Assembly: GCA_025450095.1 (NCBI GenBank)
Contig: JANWID010000047.1
Location: 1-17,938 of the forward strand
DNA length: 17,938 bases
Origin: Bacteroidia bacterium
GTDB taxonomy: Bacteria > Bacteroidota > Bacteroidia > AKYH767-A > OLB10
Direction: 5' to 3'
Shown here: positions 6,915-15,514 of the stretch, piece after piece
How positions within the stretch are numbered: position 1 is the first letter of the stretch
Layout: each line of letters begins with the position of its first letter
The notes under the pieces: model-generated
What the model was told of the DNA's origin: nothing
Databases searched by the model: none
The model's input: the letters and a program-made list of their open reading frames with translations, nothing else
Translations under genes and position numbers: made by a program

Positions 6915-9900
6915 TTAAAAAAGGAATCCCATCGTCAACGTTATCAGCCTTTCCTCTTTAGATATAGCATAGTTAAGATTAAATACAGTCATTGCAAACG
7001 GATCGATCCAGATCCCGGCCCCGTATCCGTCATGCCACTTCGACGACTTCTCATCATCCACCCACACGCGACCTATGTCATAAAAGCCCACAACTCCGAA
7101 ATGAGCCGGGAAAAGATACGTTTTAAATGTAAACAACTTTACACGAAGATCATTGTTGAAATAAAGTGAAGTTCGTCCTGCATAACGGCCACGCAGATGA
7201 CCGCGAAGGTTGCCGTTTTCTCTTTTTACATTAAAACCACCCAACGTATTGGCATGATAAAACGCATAATCTCCAACTCGTGTTGCAGCACCAACGCGCA
7301 TCGCCAAAACTGAACGGTTTGCAACAGGAACAAAAATACTGAGACGGCTTTCCAGGTTGGTTGTAGTGTAATTGGTATCTGAACCCATTGCACCCTGGGT
7401 TATCGTGGATGCCAGGAACTTAATGCCACGGAAAGTCAAAACGGAATCATCAATACTGGTAAATTCATATTCCACTTTACCGCCCATGAAATGAGATGGC
7501 TCCGAGTTATTGAGATAATTTGATCCTGTCTCAGAAGTGATAAACCGATCCGGAGTCTGCTCTACATTAATAAAAGAATATGCAGGTCCGATCTTTAAGC
7601 TATGATGTTTACCCAACATTCTTTTTAATCCAGGATATGCAAAAACCGCATCGTAACGAAGCCTGTAAAATTCATCATCATCAGTTATTCGTTCTGTTTC
7701 ATTTCCCAGGCCAAAAAAATTGGTAATACTCTTCGGAGCGAGCACATATGTTTCAATATTAACTCCCCATTTACGAATCACCTTAATAAAGTCGCCATCA
7801 TACAAAAGATTAAATGATCCTTCGAGCAATGATATATTGGCGACGATCCGTTGCCGGAAAGCATACGGCTCCTTCCTGAAACCATACGACTTAAGCAATA
7901 CTCCTCCTCCGAGAAAAACTCCATCATCGCGGTTATATCCCAAAAATACCGCTGGTGCCAAAAGGTCATAGCGGTACGACTTGTATTTATAATCATTAAT
8001 ATACTTGTCATTTGAAGTCAGGTTCCGCGATTCATTACTTAACTCCAAAACGTTTTTATTTTTGTCGTCATACACTTTGGTTTTCCTGCATAAACCATCA
8101 ACATGCGAGCGGTCGACAATACTGTCGCGTCCACTACCGCCAATAATTCGTACGAGGATACCTTTTTCTGCGTCCCCGTCAATAGAGAAAACATCTTCCC
8201 CGCCCCGGCCATAAATCCTGATTTCCTTTGTTTCATTTGTTTTAAAAACCCGTTCATACAATAATTTCTTATCCGGGTTTTCACCATCATACTTTCTTAC
8301 AATAGTAGTTTCATCGTCTATTCGTGATACCTCAAAAATTTCTTTTTTATCACTCCCCACAATATCCACCAACCTGGAAAGGAATTCATATTGCCTGGTT
8401 GCAAATGAAGGAATCCGGTCCCTTCTCGCTTTCAATATCCGGATCATGCGGTCTCCGTCGATCTTATAAATAGTATCCGGAAATTGCCGGATAGCCTGTT
8501 CAATCCGGGTATCTGTAAGATGCGTTTGTAACGCTAATGCAAGGCTGTCCCAATCATGCCGCGACAATCGTGAAAGAAAAGCATGGTCGAAATTGCGGGC
8601 ATTGAAATTTAGTCCCGGAACATCACGAATGTCTTCCTTGAAATCCTGGAATCTTCTTCCTGCCCATTTTCTTCCACCTATCCAGGGAAGTATTCCATCG
8701 AATCTTGCGAATGCCTGATCACGGTCTCTGGGTATGGGAATGTAGTAAAATTCCGATGCATCCAGTTCTTCGCAACGTGCTGTTTGGTTTTCATTACATG
8801 AAACCTTTCCCCAGCGCCATTGTCCTTCGTGCCGGTCCCAGTCGTTGATCCACATATCAAATAAGCGACTGGTAAGTAATGTATAATCGTCTATTTTGAT
8901 ATCGTTATTTTTTTTCATTTGCTTCAGTAACTGATCCGAGCTGATAGCCGATTCAATGTAATTGAAATTATCAACCGGGGCAATATCACCGCCAGCTCTC
9001 TTCTCTAGTACTGCAAGTGAGTTGGCGAATTCTTTCCGATACTCTGCAAGACTTTGGTCGTTTGGAATAAATCTTATTTCCGGATCATTGTGCAGCACTC
9101 CGGCACTTTCCGAAAGTCCTTCCATAACAAAAGCGGTATAAGGATGTGATGATGATGACTGATCACTAATAATATCAGCTGCAATGGTGTTAGTCAACAT
9201 CGGCCCCAGGAGATTTTCGGGATATTTAACAACTGAACGCAGTGTCCATTCTTCGCCACTCTTGCTTTTCAGCTGCAATGATTTAGTTTGCTTGCCGCCG
9301 CCTTTCTTCATAATTTCCATTCCTCCCTGTTCGGTTTGAAGATCGATCAGTGGCACCTTAACCGGTGCTGTCCATGCTCCACGATAGTGTTCTCCAAGTA
9401 AAATTGTTTTTAATTTTCCCACTTCTAGGTTACGGTTAGCTACAATGGTAACCGTACTGTCACTTACATCTTTGTCGGCTGTGATGGCCGTGCTGTCGTT
9501 TGGCGAGGAATAAATATTATCCTTAAGTCTTTTTCTATAAATTAGGGTGCCCGTGCTGTCACCGGGTTCAATAAACTCCATCCACACGGCTCCGCTTTTG
9601 AAAAAACTTAATTTCACCAGTCCTTTCCCCACATGAGCAAATTTTGCACGCATTGTCCCGGTCCATCGAGGCTCATCGGCAGCTCCGGCAACAATATAGT
9701 CCTGGCGGTTGATCTTAAAGTATTGAAAATTCCGTTCAAGGCCCGATACATAAACCAGGTTATCATAACCATAAAATGTTGCTGACAGGTTTTTGCGCAT
9801 CCTGTTATTCACCGGGTAAGAACGATCATTTTTAAAACCCGCAGCGACCCGGAATATAGGATAGAGGGATCCTATAACGGGTAGGGGTATATAAAGATTT

Positions 9901-10649
9901 TTATTCAGGTCCGTAAAGGGAAAAATATGTTGCTTAATGGAGAACCAGCCACCGTAATTTCCCATATTATAAATCGGGTGATGGCCAAGTACGATGATAT
10001 TCTTCCGCTGGTTGTCATCTATTTCTTCCTTGATTGCGTCCAGCCATTCCTGCTGGCTGTTTATATCGCAGTCGAGCTCATTGGCCATTGTATCTGATTG
10101 CCAGTATGAGGTATTAACAGGTATTAGGACTACATTGGCAGGTAATTTTATTTCATCCGGACCTGTGCATCCTTGTTCAGGATAAAACAACTTCTCCTTG
10201 CCGGTTTTATCCTCCACATATTTTTTAACGGTTTCCCGGTTAAAATTTCCTTTGCCATGGGTACGGTCATGCCCATAAACAAAAAATAATTTTCCCTTAT
10301 CTTTTTTTAGAAATTCAAACTGTTCATCCAGGTGTTTTTTCTGAACTACTTTTTCAATTTCGTTTTCGGATTGTTTTTTCTTCTTATAGATATGGTCGTT
10401 GAGATAAACAATCGCATGGGAAGAATCTTCCGTGTTAACTTGTTGTTTCAGGAGTTCAAATGTTTCATGTGTTGAAGAACTTTCATAATCCAGCCCTCCG
10501 ACAAAAAATAATGTAAATTCCGGAATACTATCGGGAATTTTCTTTTCCTTCCAGTCATGTTCTTCATCACTGAAATATGGTTTCGTTGCGCCGCAGGCCG
10601 ACAAAATCAAAAATGACAAAATGCAAAAAATGTTCTGTAGCCTGGTCAT
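6915..10649 (-). CDS. Outer-membrane lipoprotein fusion: degenerate metallophosphoesterase, kinase-like middle, beta-barrel
   Basis: This encodes 1244 residues. A lipoprotein signal ends in LSAC (Cys19). Residues about 45-370 are related to calcineurin-like phosphoesterases, but the metal motifs are eroded: GDxG is GGLD (51-54), GDN is NDH (84-86), GNHD is GHDR (126-129) and GHEH is GLER (303-306). Only GHHP (222-225) survives. Residues about 410-690 carry GGGKQTKSL (450-458), RSVVK (471-475), NDWDRHEGQWRW (602-613) and PRDRDQAF (640-647), which recall the glycine loop, lysine, HRD-like and metal motifs of FAM20/HipA/CotH-type kinases. From about 880 to the C-terminal Phe the sequence has alternating beta strands like a BamA/TamA-type barrel. 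I recall this architecture from other Bacteroidota, usually with an intact phosphoesterase. Its start overlaps the YjiK-like stop by 4 bp (ATGA), so the two are translationally coupled. Confidence 0.82.
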   Translation of the reverse strand: MTRLQNIFCILSFLILSACGATKPYFSDEEHDWKEKKIPDSIPEFTLFFVGGLDYESSSTHETFELLKQQVNTEDSSHAIVYLNDHIYKKKKQSENEIEKVVQKKHLDEQFEFLKKDKGKLFFVYGHDRTHGKGNFNRETVKKYVEDKTGKEKLFYPEQGCTGPDEIKLPANVVLIPVNTSYWQSDTMANELDCDINSQQEWLDAIKEEIDDNQRKNIIVLGHHPIYNMGNYGGWFSIKQHIFPFTDLNKNLYIPLPVIGSLYPIFRVAAGFKNDRSYPVNNRMRKNLSATFYGYDNLVYVSGLERNFQYFKINRQDYIVAGAADEPRWTGTMRAKFAHVGKGLVKLSFFKSGAVWMEFIEPGDSTGTLIYRKRLKDNIYSSPNDSTAITADKDVSDSTVTIVANRNLEVGKLKTILLGEHYRGAWTAPVKVPLIDLQTEQGGMEIMKKGGGKQTKSLQLKSKSGEEWTLRSVVKYPENLLGPMLTNTIAADIISDQSSSSHPYTAFVMEGLSESAGVLHNDPEIRFIPNDQSLAEYRKEFANSLAVLEKRAGGDIAPVDNFNYIESAISSDQLLKQMKKNNDIKIDDYTLLTSRLFDMWINDWDRHEGQWRWGKVSCNENQTARCEELDASEFYYIPIPRDRDQAFARFDGILPWIGGRKWAGRRFQDFKEDIRDVPGLNFNARNFDHAFLSRLSRHDWDSLALALQTHLTDTRIEQAIRQFPDTIYKIDGDRMIRILKARRDRIPSFATRQYEFLSRLVDIVGSDKKEIFEVSRIDDETTIVRKYDGENPDKKLLYERVFKTNETKEIRIYGRGGEDVFSIDGDAEKGILVRIIGGSGRDSIVDRSHVDGLCRKTKVYDDKNKNVLELSNESRNLTSNDKYINDYKYKSYRYDLLAPAVFLGYNRDDGVFLGGGVLLKSYGFRKEPYAFRQRIVANISLLEGSFNLLYDGDFIKVIRKWGVNIETYVLAPKSITNFFGLGNETERITDDDEFYRLRYDAVFAYPGLKRMLGKHHSLKIGPAYSFINVEQTPDRFITSETGSNYLNNSEPSHFMGGKVEYEFTSIDDSVLTFRGIKFLASTITQGAMGSDTNYTTTNLESRLSIFVPVANRSVLAMRVGAATRVGDYAFYHANTLGGFNVKRENGNLRGHLRGRYAGRTSLYFNNDLRVKLFTFKTYLFPAHFGVVGFYDIGRVWVDDEKSSKWHDGYGAGIWIDPFAMTVFNLNYAISKEERLITLTMGFLF

Positions 10650-11572
10650 TCTTTTTCTTTATATGAAAACCTGAGTATTGTTCCCTTACCTGATTTCCCT
10701 TCATTTGCAATATAAAGTGTTGCTGAACTGTCGAACGCGATTCCTTCCGGTTGTTTGAATAATTTAGTGGAAAGCTTAATTGCGTGCATTATTTTACCTT
10801 CCTGATTAAGGATCAGCAGTACATTTCCTACTGCAGAAATCACATATATTTCACCGGTAACAGGATGAATTGCGATGCCAGAGGGTTGGAAAATGGACTT
10901 CGTACTGAGATTATAAAGGTTCATGACTCTCCGGATGAGATTTTTCTGCATCCCCAGGATCATTCTTTCCACTTTACGGACATCAATCAGAATTACCGGT
11001 TTTTCATTGAGCTTCTTAGTCACGGGGTTGAAACTGTAAATTGCTTTTTGGTAACGGTATTTCTTTTCATCTGTAAATCCCGCTCTTCCTTTACATGCAA
11101 TTAATATTACACCATTGTTTCTATCATAACATAAGCCTTCCGTATCATTGAAATCATCCAAAGGTGTATCATGAACTACAGCGTGAACATTTTCATTTTC
11201 ATTCAGAATAATTTCGGAAAGACTTCCGTCACTTTTCAGAATAAAGGCTGTATCACCCAGGATTACCAAATCTTCATAATCTGCTTTTTTACTGAATTTT
11301 ATACTTCTCAGTACACGATTTGTGGAAAGATTATAATAATAAAGCGCACCTTTTTCATCATCAATCAAGGCAGCTTCGTCATTTCCGGTAATATTAAGTC
11401 CCGATACTTCCTTCAGCTTTTTCTCCAACTTGTATTCTTTATCCGGTTTACCCAGGGAATAGGGAACATAAAACGGATTCAGTAGTGTGCTGGTGCAGGT
11501 TGAAATCAGCAGCGAACAAAACAATGTCACATATAAAGTTGCAGAACAAAAAACGCCGTATCCTGAAAGCAT
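10646..11572 (-). CDS. YjiK/SdiA-regulated-like beta-propeller protein, exported
   Basis: This encodes 308 residues from ATG 11572. The N-terminus is hydrophobic, with cysteines near residues 19 and 26. LLISTC could be a weak lipobox, so it may be a lipoprotein. The remainder is a repeated beta-propeller pattern: EVSGLNITGNDEAALIDDE, EDLVILGDTAFILKSDG, DTEGLCYDRNNGVILIACKG, QPSGIAIHPVTGEIYVIS and QPEGIAFDSSATLYIANEG. This matches the SdiA-regulated (YjiK) family of 250-310 residues, which has no firm biochemical role. It is the first gene of the leftward operon and overlaps the start of the fusion gene by 4 bp. A periplasmic or outer-membrane partner role for the fusion is possible but unproven. 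Confidence 0.8.
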   Translation of the reverse strand: MLSGYGVFCSATLYVTLFCSLLISTCTSTLLNPFYVPYSLGKPDKEYKLEKKLKEVSGLNITGNDEAALIDDEKGALYYYNLSTNRVLRSIKFSKKADYEDLVILGDTAFILKSDGSLSEIILNENENVHAVVHDTPLDDFNDTEGLCYDRNNGVILIACKGRAGFTDEKKYRYQKAIYSFNPVTKKLNEKPVILIDVRKVERMILGMQKNLIRRVMNLYNLSTKSIFQPSGIAIHPVTGEIYVISAVGNVLLILNQEGKIMHAIKLSTKLFKQPEGIAFDSSATLYIANEGKSGKGTILRFSYKEKE

Positions 11573-11639
11573 AGTTTAAACCTGGTTGCTGTCATCATTA
11601 TTAACAAGTGCTCCATGTTGCAGCCAGTCTGTATTTATG

Positions 11640-11671
11640 CAATTTTACTGCCAACAGATTACTGAGGAAAA
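11640..11671 (-). promoter_or_regulatory. Candidate leftward promoter for the YjiK-fusion-PAP2 operon
   Basis: Read on the minus strand, TTTT (11671-11668) resembles the -33 TTTG box and TAAAATTG (11647-11640) resembles TAnnTTTG with one mismatch, with 20 bp between them. The site is in the 179 bp divergent gap, 68 bp before the YjiK-like ATG. No convincing counterpart was found for the rightward phosphoesterase gene in the same gap. Confidence 0.28.
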
Positions 11672-11751
11672 AGTGGGGAATATGTTTCCATGTTTTCCCA
11701 AAGGGTACATTATTTGGTTGATTAGTAAATTCAAAAATTAAAACTGATCAC

Positions 11752-12837
11752 ATGAAGCTTTTAACTGCTTTCGTTATTTTTTTACTGTTATCCACATCCG
11801 GATATACTCAAAATCCGGAAACACCCACCTTCCGGCTTTTCCTGATCGGCGATGCAGGAGAAGATGATACGACCGAAGCAACTTTGCGGGACCTGGGTGT
11901 AATGCTTAAAAAATATCCGAACAGTGCAGTGATATTTCTGGGAGATAATTGTTACCGGCATGCGGCGTACGGTTTACTGCCATTCAATGTAAAGGGTTTT
12001 GACAACAGTAAAATCGCAAGGCAACGAATGGCTTCACAATTCAATATCCTAAAAGACTATGAAGGCTGGGCTTATTTCATACCGGGAAATCATGACTGGT
12101 GGAATTATACCAATCTCCATAAGGGGAAAAAGGCTTTGATGAAAGAAGAAAATTATGTTGAAAGCACATTAAAAAATTTCAAATCCCTTAAAAACAATGG
12201 AAGTACATTCCTCCCCGATAGCGGGCATCCCGGCCCAGTCGTACGTGAATTCAACGGCGACCGGACACGGGTTATATTCCTTGATTCATACCGCCTGATA
12301 CTTGATGAAGGAAGGAGAAGACGCGATACATTACAACTAAATGCATTTTACCGGAACATGCGCAAAGCACTGAAGGAGGGGATTGCAAAAAAACAAAAGA
12401 TTATAGTTGTTGCACATCACCCTATCCATGCGAAAGGTAACCATTCAATACCTCTTGAAGCATGGCAAACAATGGTGAAGCGTTTCGCGGATGCCAATAC
12501 GAATTATCCACCTTATAACCGCATGGCTACTAGTCTCGACAGTCTTCTTAAAGAAGAACGCCGGCCGGACATTTTTTACATCTCAGGACATGAACATTCA
12601 CTGGAGTACTTTAACAACGACAGCCTGCAATATATTGTAAGCGGTGCCGGAAGTAAAGTGGACATGGTGGACTATAGGGAAACCGTACTTGAAAACGAAT
12701 ATTTTATCTGGAACCAGGAAGGTTTTTTTGAAATTGAATTTTACGGTAAGTACGAAAGGATAATAATACACCACAGGAAAGATATTAACTCAAAGCTGGA
12801 GGAACATTGCCTGATTGGGTGCAATCCGCCTAACTAA
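11752..12837 (+). CDS. Exported calcineurin-like metallophosphoesterase (complete motifs)
   Basis: This encodes 361 residues from ATG 11752, with a signal peptide (about 1-19, ending GYTQ). All metal-binding blocks of the calcineurin-like fold are visible: LIGDAGED (31-38), LGDN (63-66), PGNHDWW (111-117), AHHP (221-224) and SGHEH (278-282). It should be a periplasmic or surface phosphoesterase using a two-metal centre; the substrate is not evident. Its domain resembles the N-terminus of the 1244-residue fusion encoded on the other strand, for example SGHEHSLEYF against SGLERNFQYF. It is therefore probably the catalytically intact relative of that domain. The gene ends with TAA followed at once by another TAA and is convergent with the second PAP2 gene. 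Confidence 0.88.
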   Translation: MKLLTAFVIFLLLSTSGYTQNPETPTFRLFLIGDAGEDDTTEATLRDLGVMLKKYPNSAVIFLGDNCYRHAAYGLLPFNVKGFDNSKIARQRMASQFNILKDYEGWAYFIPGNHDWWNYTNLHKGKKALMKEENYVESTLKNFKSLKNNGSTFLPDSGHPGPVVREFNGDRTRVIFLDSYRLILDEGRRRRDTLQLNAFYRNMRKALKEGIAKKQKIIVVAHHPIHAKGNHSIPLEAWQTMVKRFADANTNYPPYNRMATSLDSLLKEERRPDIFYISGHEHSLEYFNNDSLQYIVSGAGSKVDMVDYRETVLENEYFIWNQEGFFEIEFYGKYERIIIHHRKDINSKLEEHCLIGCNPPN

Positions 12838-12849
12838 TAAAATGATTGG

Positions 12850-12890
12850 TTATGATTTTTATGATTTATTATGATGGATATTTTATGATT
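12850..12890. repeat. Four direct copies of TTATGATT between convergent genes
   Basis: TTATGATT occurs at 12850-12857, 12859-12866 and 12883-12890, and TTATGATG at 12869-12876. They sit in the 79 bp gap between the convergent phosphoesterase and PAP2 genes. The start-to-start spacings are 9, 10 and 14 bp. No strong hairpin or terminator is seen there. The repeats may simply be slippage-derived AT-rich sequence. Confidence 0.5.
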
Positions 12891-12916
12891 AAGAGAAAAT
12901 ACTTTTCAGATATTTA

Positions 12917-13780
12917 TTAAAACCTATACACTGCTGTGATCCCGCTTGAAGTGCCGGGAGCGAACGGGTAAAATCCCAGCTTCTGATCCTTATCAATTTT
13001 ATCACGATGCAACCGTGGAACCAGCAACCCGCTTAAGGTGCCAAGTGTTACACCTGTTGCAAGATCGGTCGGGAAATGTTTTCCGGCAATATGACGAAGA
13101 TATACTGTAGTACCCGTTGCTGCTATTGCAACTCCATATGCCGTGTAGGAAACGGCCGATTTCGGATAATAACTGCTAAAGATACTTGCAGTAAAAAATG
13201 TGCTGGTAGCCACCAGTGCAGGATGACCTGCCAGGAATGCATTCTTCATGTTTCCACTGGTACGTTCATCCAATGGTACTTCAGTATCGTATGTTTCCGG
13301 CCGATACCTGTCGACAAAGTACGCTGTTCCGGTATAGAATAACCCTGTTACACACATTGCTTCCAGGTACAATAACCCGATCTTACCAGCTTCCTGCCTG
13401 ATTTCTTTGCTTAACAACATGGTAAATGCATACGGAATGCTTCCATAAAATAAATAATCGCTGGCTATATCCGCATTTTCATCCGACATTCCTGCCGCCC
13501 ATCGGTCGATCTTTGGAATATCGTTTTTATCAAGATCCAGTATCTGCTGTTCCGTTGAACGATCCTTATTATAAATTACAGTAAAAGCATAGCCTGACCA
13601 CACACCGCAGAGGACTGTAACCGGAATATCAACAGGTAGATTCAGGTGATAAATTTTATCAGTGTTTGTGTGAGATGTGGATGTATCCGGAACTATATTG
13701 CTCACGGTATCCACCTGTGAAAATGAGTTGGTGCTGAATACCAGGAAAATTGCAATCAGAAAATAATTATAAAATTTCAT
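12917..13780 (-). CDS. Exported PAP2-family protein with altered motifs
   Basis: This encodes 287 residues from ATG 13780; the frame extends two codons further to a TTG. The signal peptide spans about 1-22 (ending SFSQ). Motif 3 is intact: RHIAGKHFPTD gives R229, H235 and D239. Motif 2 is LAGH (A184-G185-H186), with the usual Ser replaced by Ala. Motif 1 (KX6RP) has Ala153 where Lys is expected, before R160-P161. The catalytic His pair and Asp therefore survive, but phosphate-binding residues are lost, so activity may be weak or altered. The fold has several hydrophobic helices and ends ITAVYRF, a beta-like terminus as in the first PAP2 protein. It is convergent with the intact metallophosphoesterase gene. 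Confidence 0.83.
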   Translation of the reverse strand: MKFYNYFLIAIFLVFSTNSFSQVDTVSNIVPDTSTSHTNTDKIYHLNLPVDIPVTVLCGVWSGYAFTVIYNKDRSTEQQILDLDKNDIPKIDRWAAGMSDENADIASDYLFYGSIPYAFTMLLSKEIRQEAGKIGLLYLEAMCVTGLFYTGTAYFVDRYRPETYDTEVPLDERTSGNMKNAFLAGHPALVATSTFFTASIFSSYYPKSAVSYTAYGVAIAATGTTVYLRHIAGKHFPTDLATGVTLGTLSGLLVPRLHRDKIDKDQKLGFYPFAPGTSSGITAVYRF

Positions 13781-13815
13781 GTTCAAATTATTATTAAAGA
13801 TTAATCTGCCTCAAC

Positions 13816-13883
13816 ATTTTACAAATATTAATCCATCCGGGTGTTTATCCCCTGAATGCAAATAGCAATTGAATTTGTAAAAT
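13816..13883. repeat. Spaced 11 bp perfect inverted repeat upstream of the second PAP2 gene
   Basis: ATTTTACAAAT (13816-13826) and ATTTGTAAAAT (13873-13883) are exact reverse complements separated by 46 bp. They lie in the 157 bp gap between the CotH-family stop and the PAP2 start, 36 to 103 bp upstream of the latter on its strand. Paired regulator sites with DNA looping, or a long hairpin, would both fit. Chance is possible because the arms are AT-rich. Confidence 0.45.
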
Positions 13884-13937
13884 CAGCACCTCAAAGTGAG
13901 CAATGAAATCCCCAATATATTCAAACGGGGAAATTCG

Positions 13938-15455
13938 CTATTTAGAATTACCAAATGTATTTCCAGTACAATCGCCGGGCATGTTCCTGTCAAGCCAATC
14001 CAGGCGTTCGGTCAGCCATTGTTTTAGAAAAGATATTTCTTCGGGATATGAATTAAATACATATTTATTCGGCCATACATCCTTACCCAGTATATGCCAT
14101 TTGCGAAAATTCCGGTGTGGCGCATCACCTAACAGGGTCACCTGTTCATCAATAAAGTTCATAAGTGCTTCCGTGCTGAGTTTATTTTCCCGCAAATTAA
14201 GCCACTTGCATTTTAACTCACTCCGAAATACAGGATCATCAATCAATCGTTCCCACCAAAACGGAACAAGCCAGGGATCTTTGTTGCAGGTGTAATTATA
14301 TTCGTATGCCCAGCCTGAAGTCATGTAACCCTCACAATATTCTACATTACCCATCGCCAGATTAAAATCCCATACCGGGCCCATAACCATCTTGCTTCCC
14401 ATCTGAGAAGGTGCCAAATAAAAGTATGTGCTCAACCGGTAGCTATCAATGTTCCGGGTGACTTCGCTCACTATAAAATAATCAATGAATGACTGCATAT
14501 CGATCAGGCGGTGGTATCCGGAATCATTTCGTAATGGAAAGGGATCTACCAGGGAAGATTCAATATTGTACATAATATTACAAAGGTTTAATTTCTGCTG
14601 TGTTGAAAGTGAATCTGCCGGAGGGTCAAAAAAATGAAAATCCACTGTTTGCCATGAGGCTCCATTCGGTTTGTAGGAGCTCTCAATATAATTTTCCTCT
14701 GCATCACATTTCCGCGGTTGGCGTACGCCGGCAGGAGCTTTCTTTTTATCTTTCTTTTCCGAGATTCTGCTTTGATTTCCCACGTACCTCGAAAGTTTCC
14801 CGGGCTTCACGAACCTCGTGGCATCACCCGGGCGGTCAATTCTAAGTATATACCCTCCTGTTATTGTCGTTCCCGGACTCACTTTTTCTTTCGGGGAACC
14901 TGCATTTATCCGCATTTCACTTCGCTTAATTTTTTCCTCCAAAACATACACGCCTGCATATTTATTATTAATGAAAAGTTCAACAAATACTGTTTGAGAT
15001 GCATACCTTCCAAGATCGCGTGAAATTTTATATGCAATAACATCTCTAAGGAGTGTCTTATCAGAATAAGGAGCATAAAGTATCCACTCGCTTTCAGGAG
15101 GCATTCCCAGCAACGGCGCAACCATTGGTACTTCATTCTGATCAATAAGATGGAAGCTATATGATTTCTTTGAATTATTTTGAGATGAAGAACCCCTGAT
15201 CTCAATCATTATTTTTATTTTAAAAATATCTTCTGCTCCTGAATCCTGCAGGGAAGAATCGATGCTCATAACAGCTTTGATTCGTTTGCTGTCATGAATT
15301 CGTTGCCTGCCTGTTTCAATTTTAATTACAGGAAGATTGGATACGAATGTTGAATCCTTTGGGAAAAAACAATTTTCATAAGAATAGCCAGAACCGGTAA
15401 CAGTATTTATACCGGTAAGAAAAATGCAAACCAGCCCGGGAATGTGGAAATTCAT
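13938..15455 (-). CDS. CotH kinase family protein, exported
   Basis: This encodes 505 residues from ATG 15455; GTG at 15458 directly precedes it. A hydrophobic N-terminus (about 5-22) suggests secretion. CotH-family landmarks occur in order: IEIRGSSSQNNSKKSY (85-100), SEWILYAPYSDKTLLRD (122-138), FINNKYAGVYVLEEKIKR (161-178), GGYILRIDR (200-208), SEVTRNIDSYRLSTYFY (330-346) and GPVWDFNLAMGN (359-370). The last two contain the acidic residues expected to bind metal and ATP. CotH proteins are atypical kinases; Bacillus CotH phosphorylates spore-coat proteins, but the targets of Bacteroidota members are unknown. A Lys-rich insertion (about 222-260) interrupts the fold between GGYILRIDR and DFHFFDP. 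The YafK-like gene lies 59 bp upstream on the same strand, so the two are probably co-transcribed. Confidence 0.87.
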   Translation of the reverse strand: MNFHIPGLVCIFLTGINTVTGSGYSYENCFFPKDSTFVSNLPVIKIETGRQRIHDSKRIKAVMSIDSSLQDSGAEDIFKIKIMIEIRGSSSQNNSKKSYSFHLIDQNEVPMVAPLLGMPPESEWILYAPYSDKTLLRDVIAYKISRDLGRYASQTVFVELFINNKYAGVYVLEEKIKRSEMRINAGSPKEKVSPGTTITGGYILRIDRPGDATRFVKPGKLSRYVGNQSRISEKKDKKKAPAGVRQPRKCDAEENYIESSYKPNGASWQTVDFHFFDPPADSLSTQQKLNLCNIMYNIESSLVDPFPLRNDSGYHRLIDMQSFIDYFIVSEVTRNIDSYRLSTYFYLAPSQMGSKMVMGPVWDFNLAMGNVEYCEGYMTSGWAYEYNYTCNKDPWLVPFWWERLIDDPVFRSELKCKWLNLRENKLSTEALMNFIDEQVTLLGDAPHRNFRKWHILGKDVWPNKYVFNSYPEEISFLKQWLTERLDWLDRNMPGDCTGNTFGNSK

Positions 15456-15514
15456 CACGAAAAAACAGGCAAAAACAAAGCCGAAATACAGTAAAACCGC
15501 TGGTTATACCATTT

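Noticed and set aside
6885..10185. Several ORFs of 60-94 codons antisense to or out of frame with the large fusion gene and the PAP2 gene
   Set aside because: Their translations are low-complexity or basic with no recognisable domains, and they lie within long genes with clear family matches.
13903..14295. 130-codon ORF antisense to the CotH-family gene
   Set aside because: No domain is recognisable, and the CotH frame on the other strand carries all family motifs.
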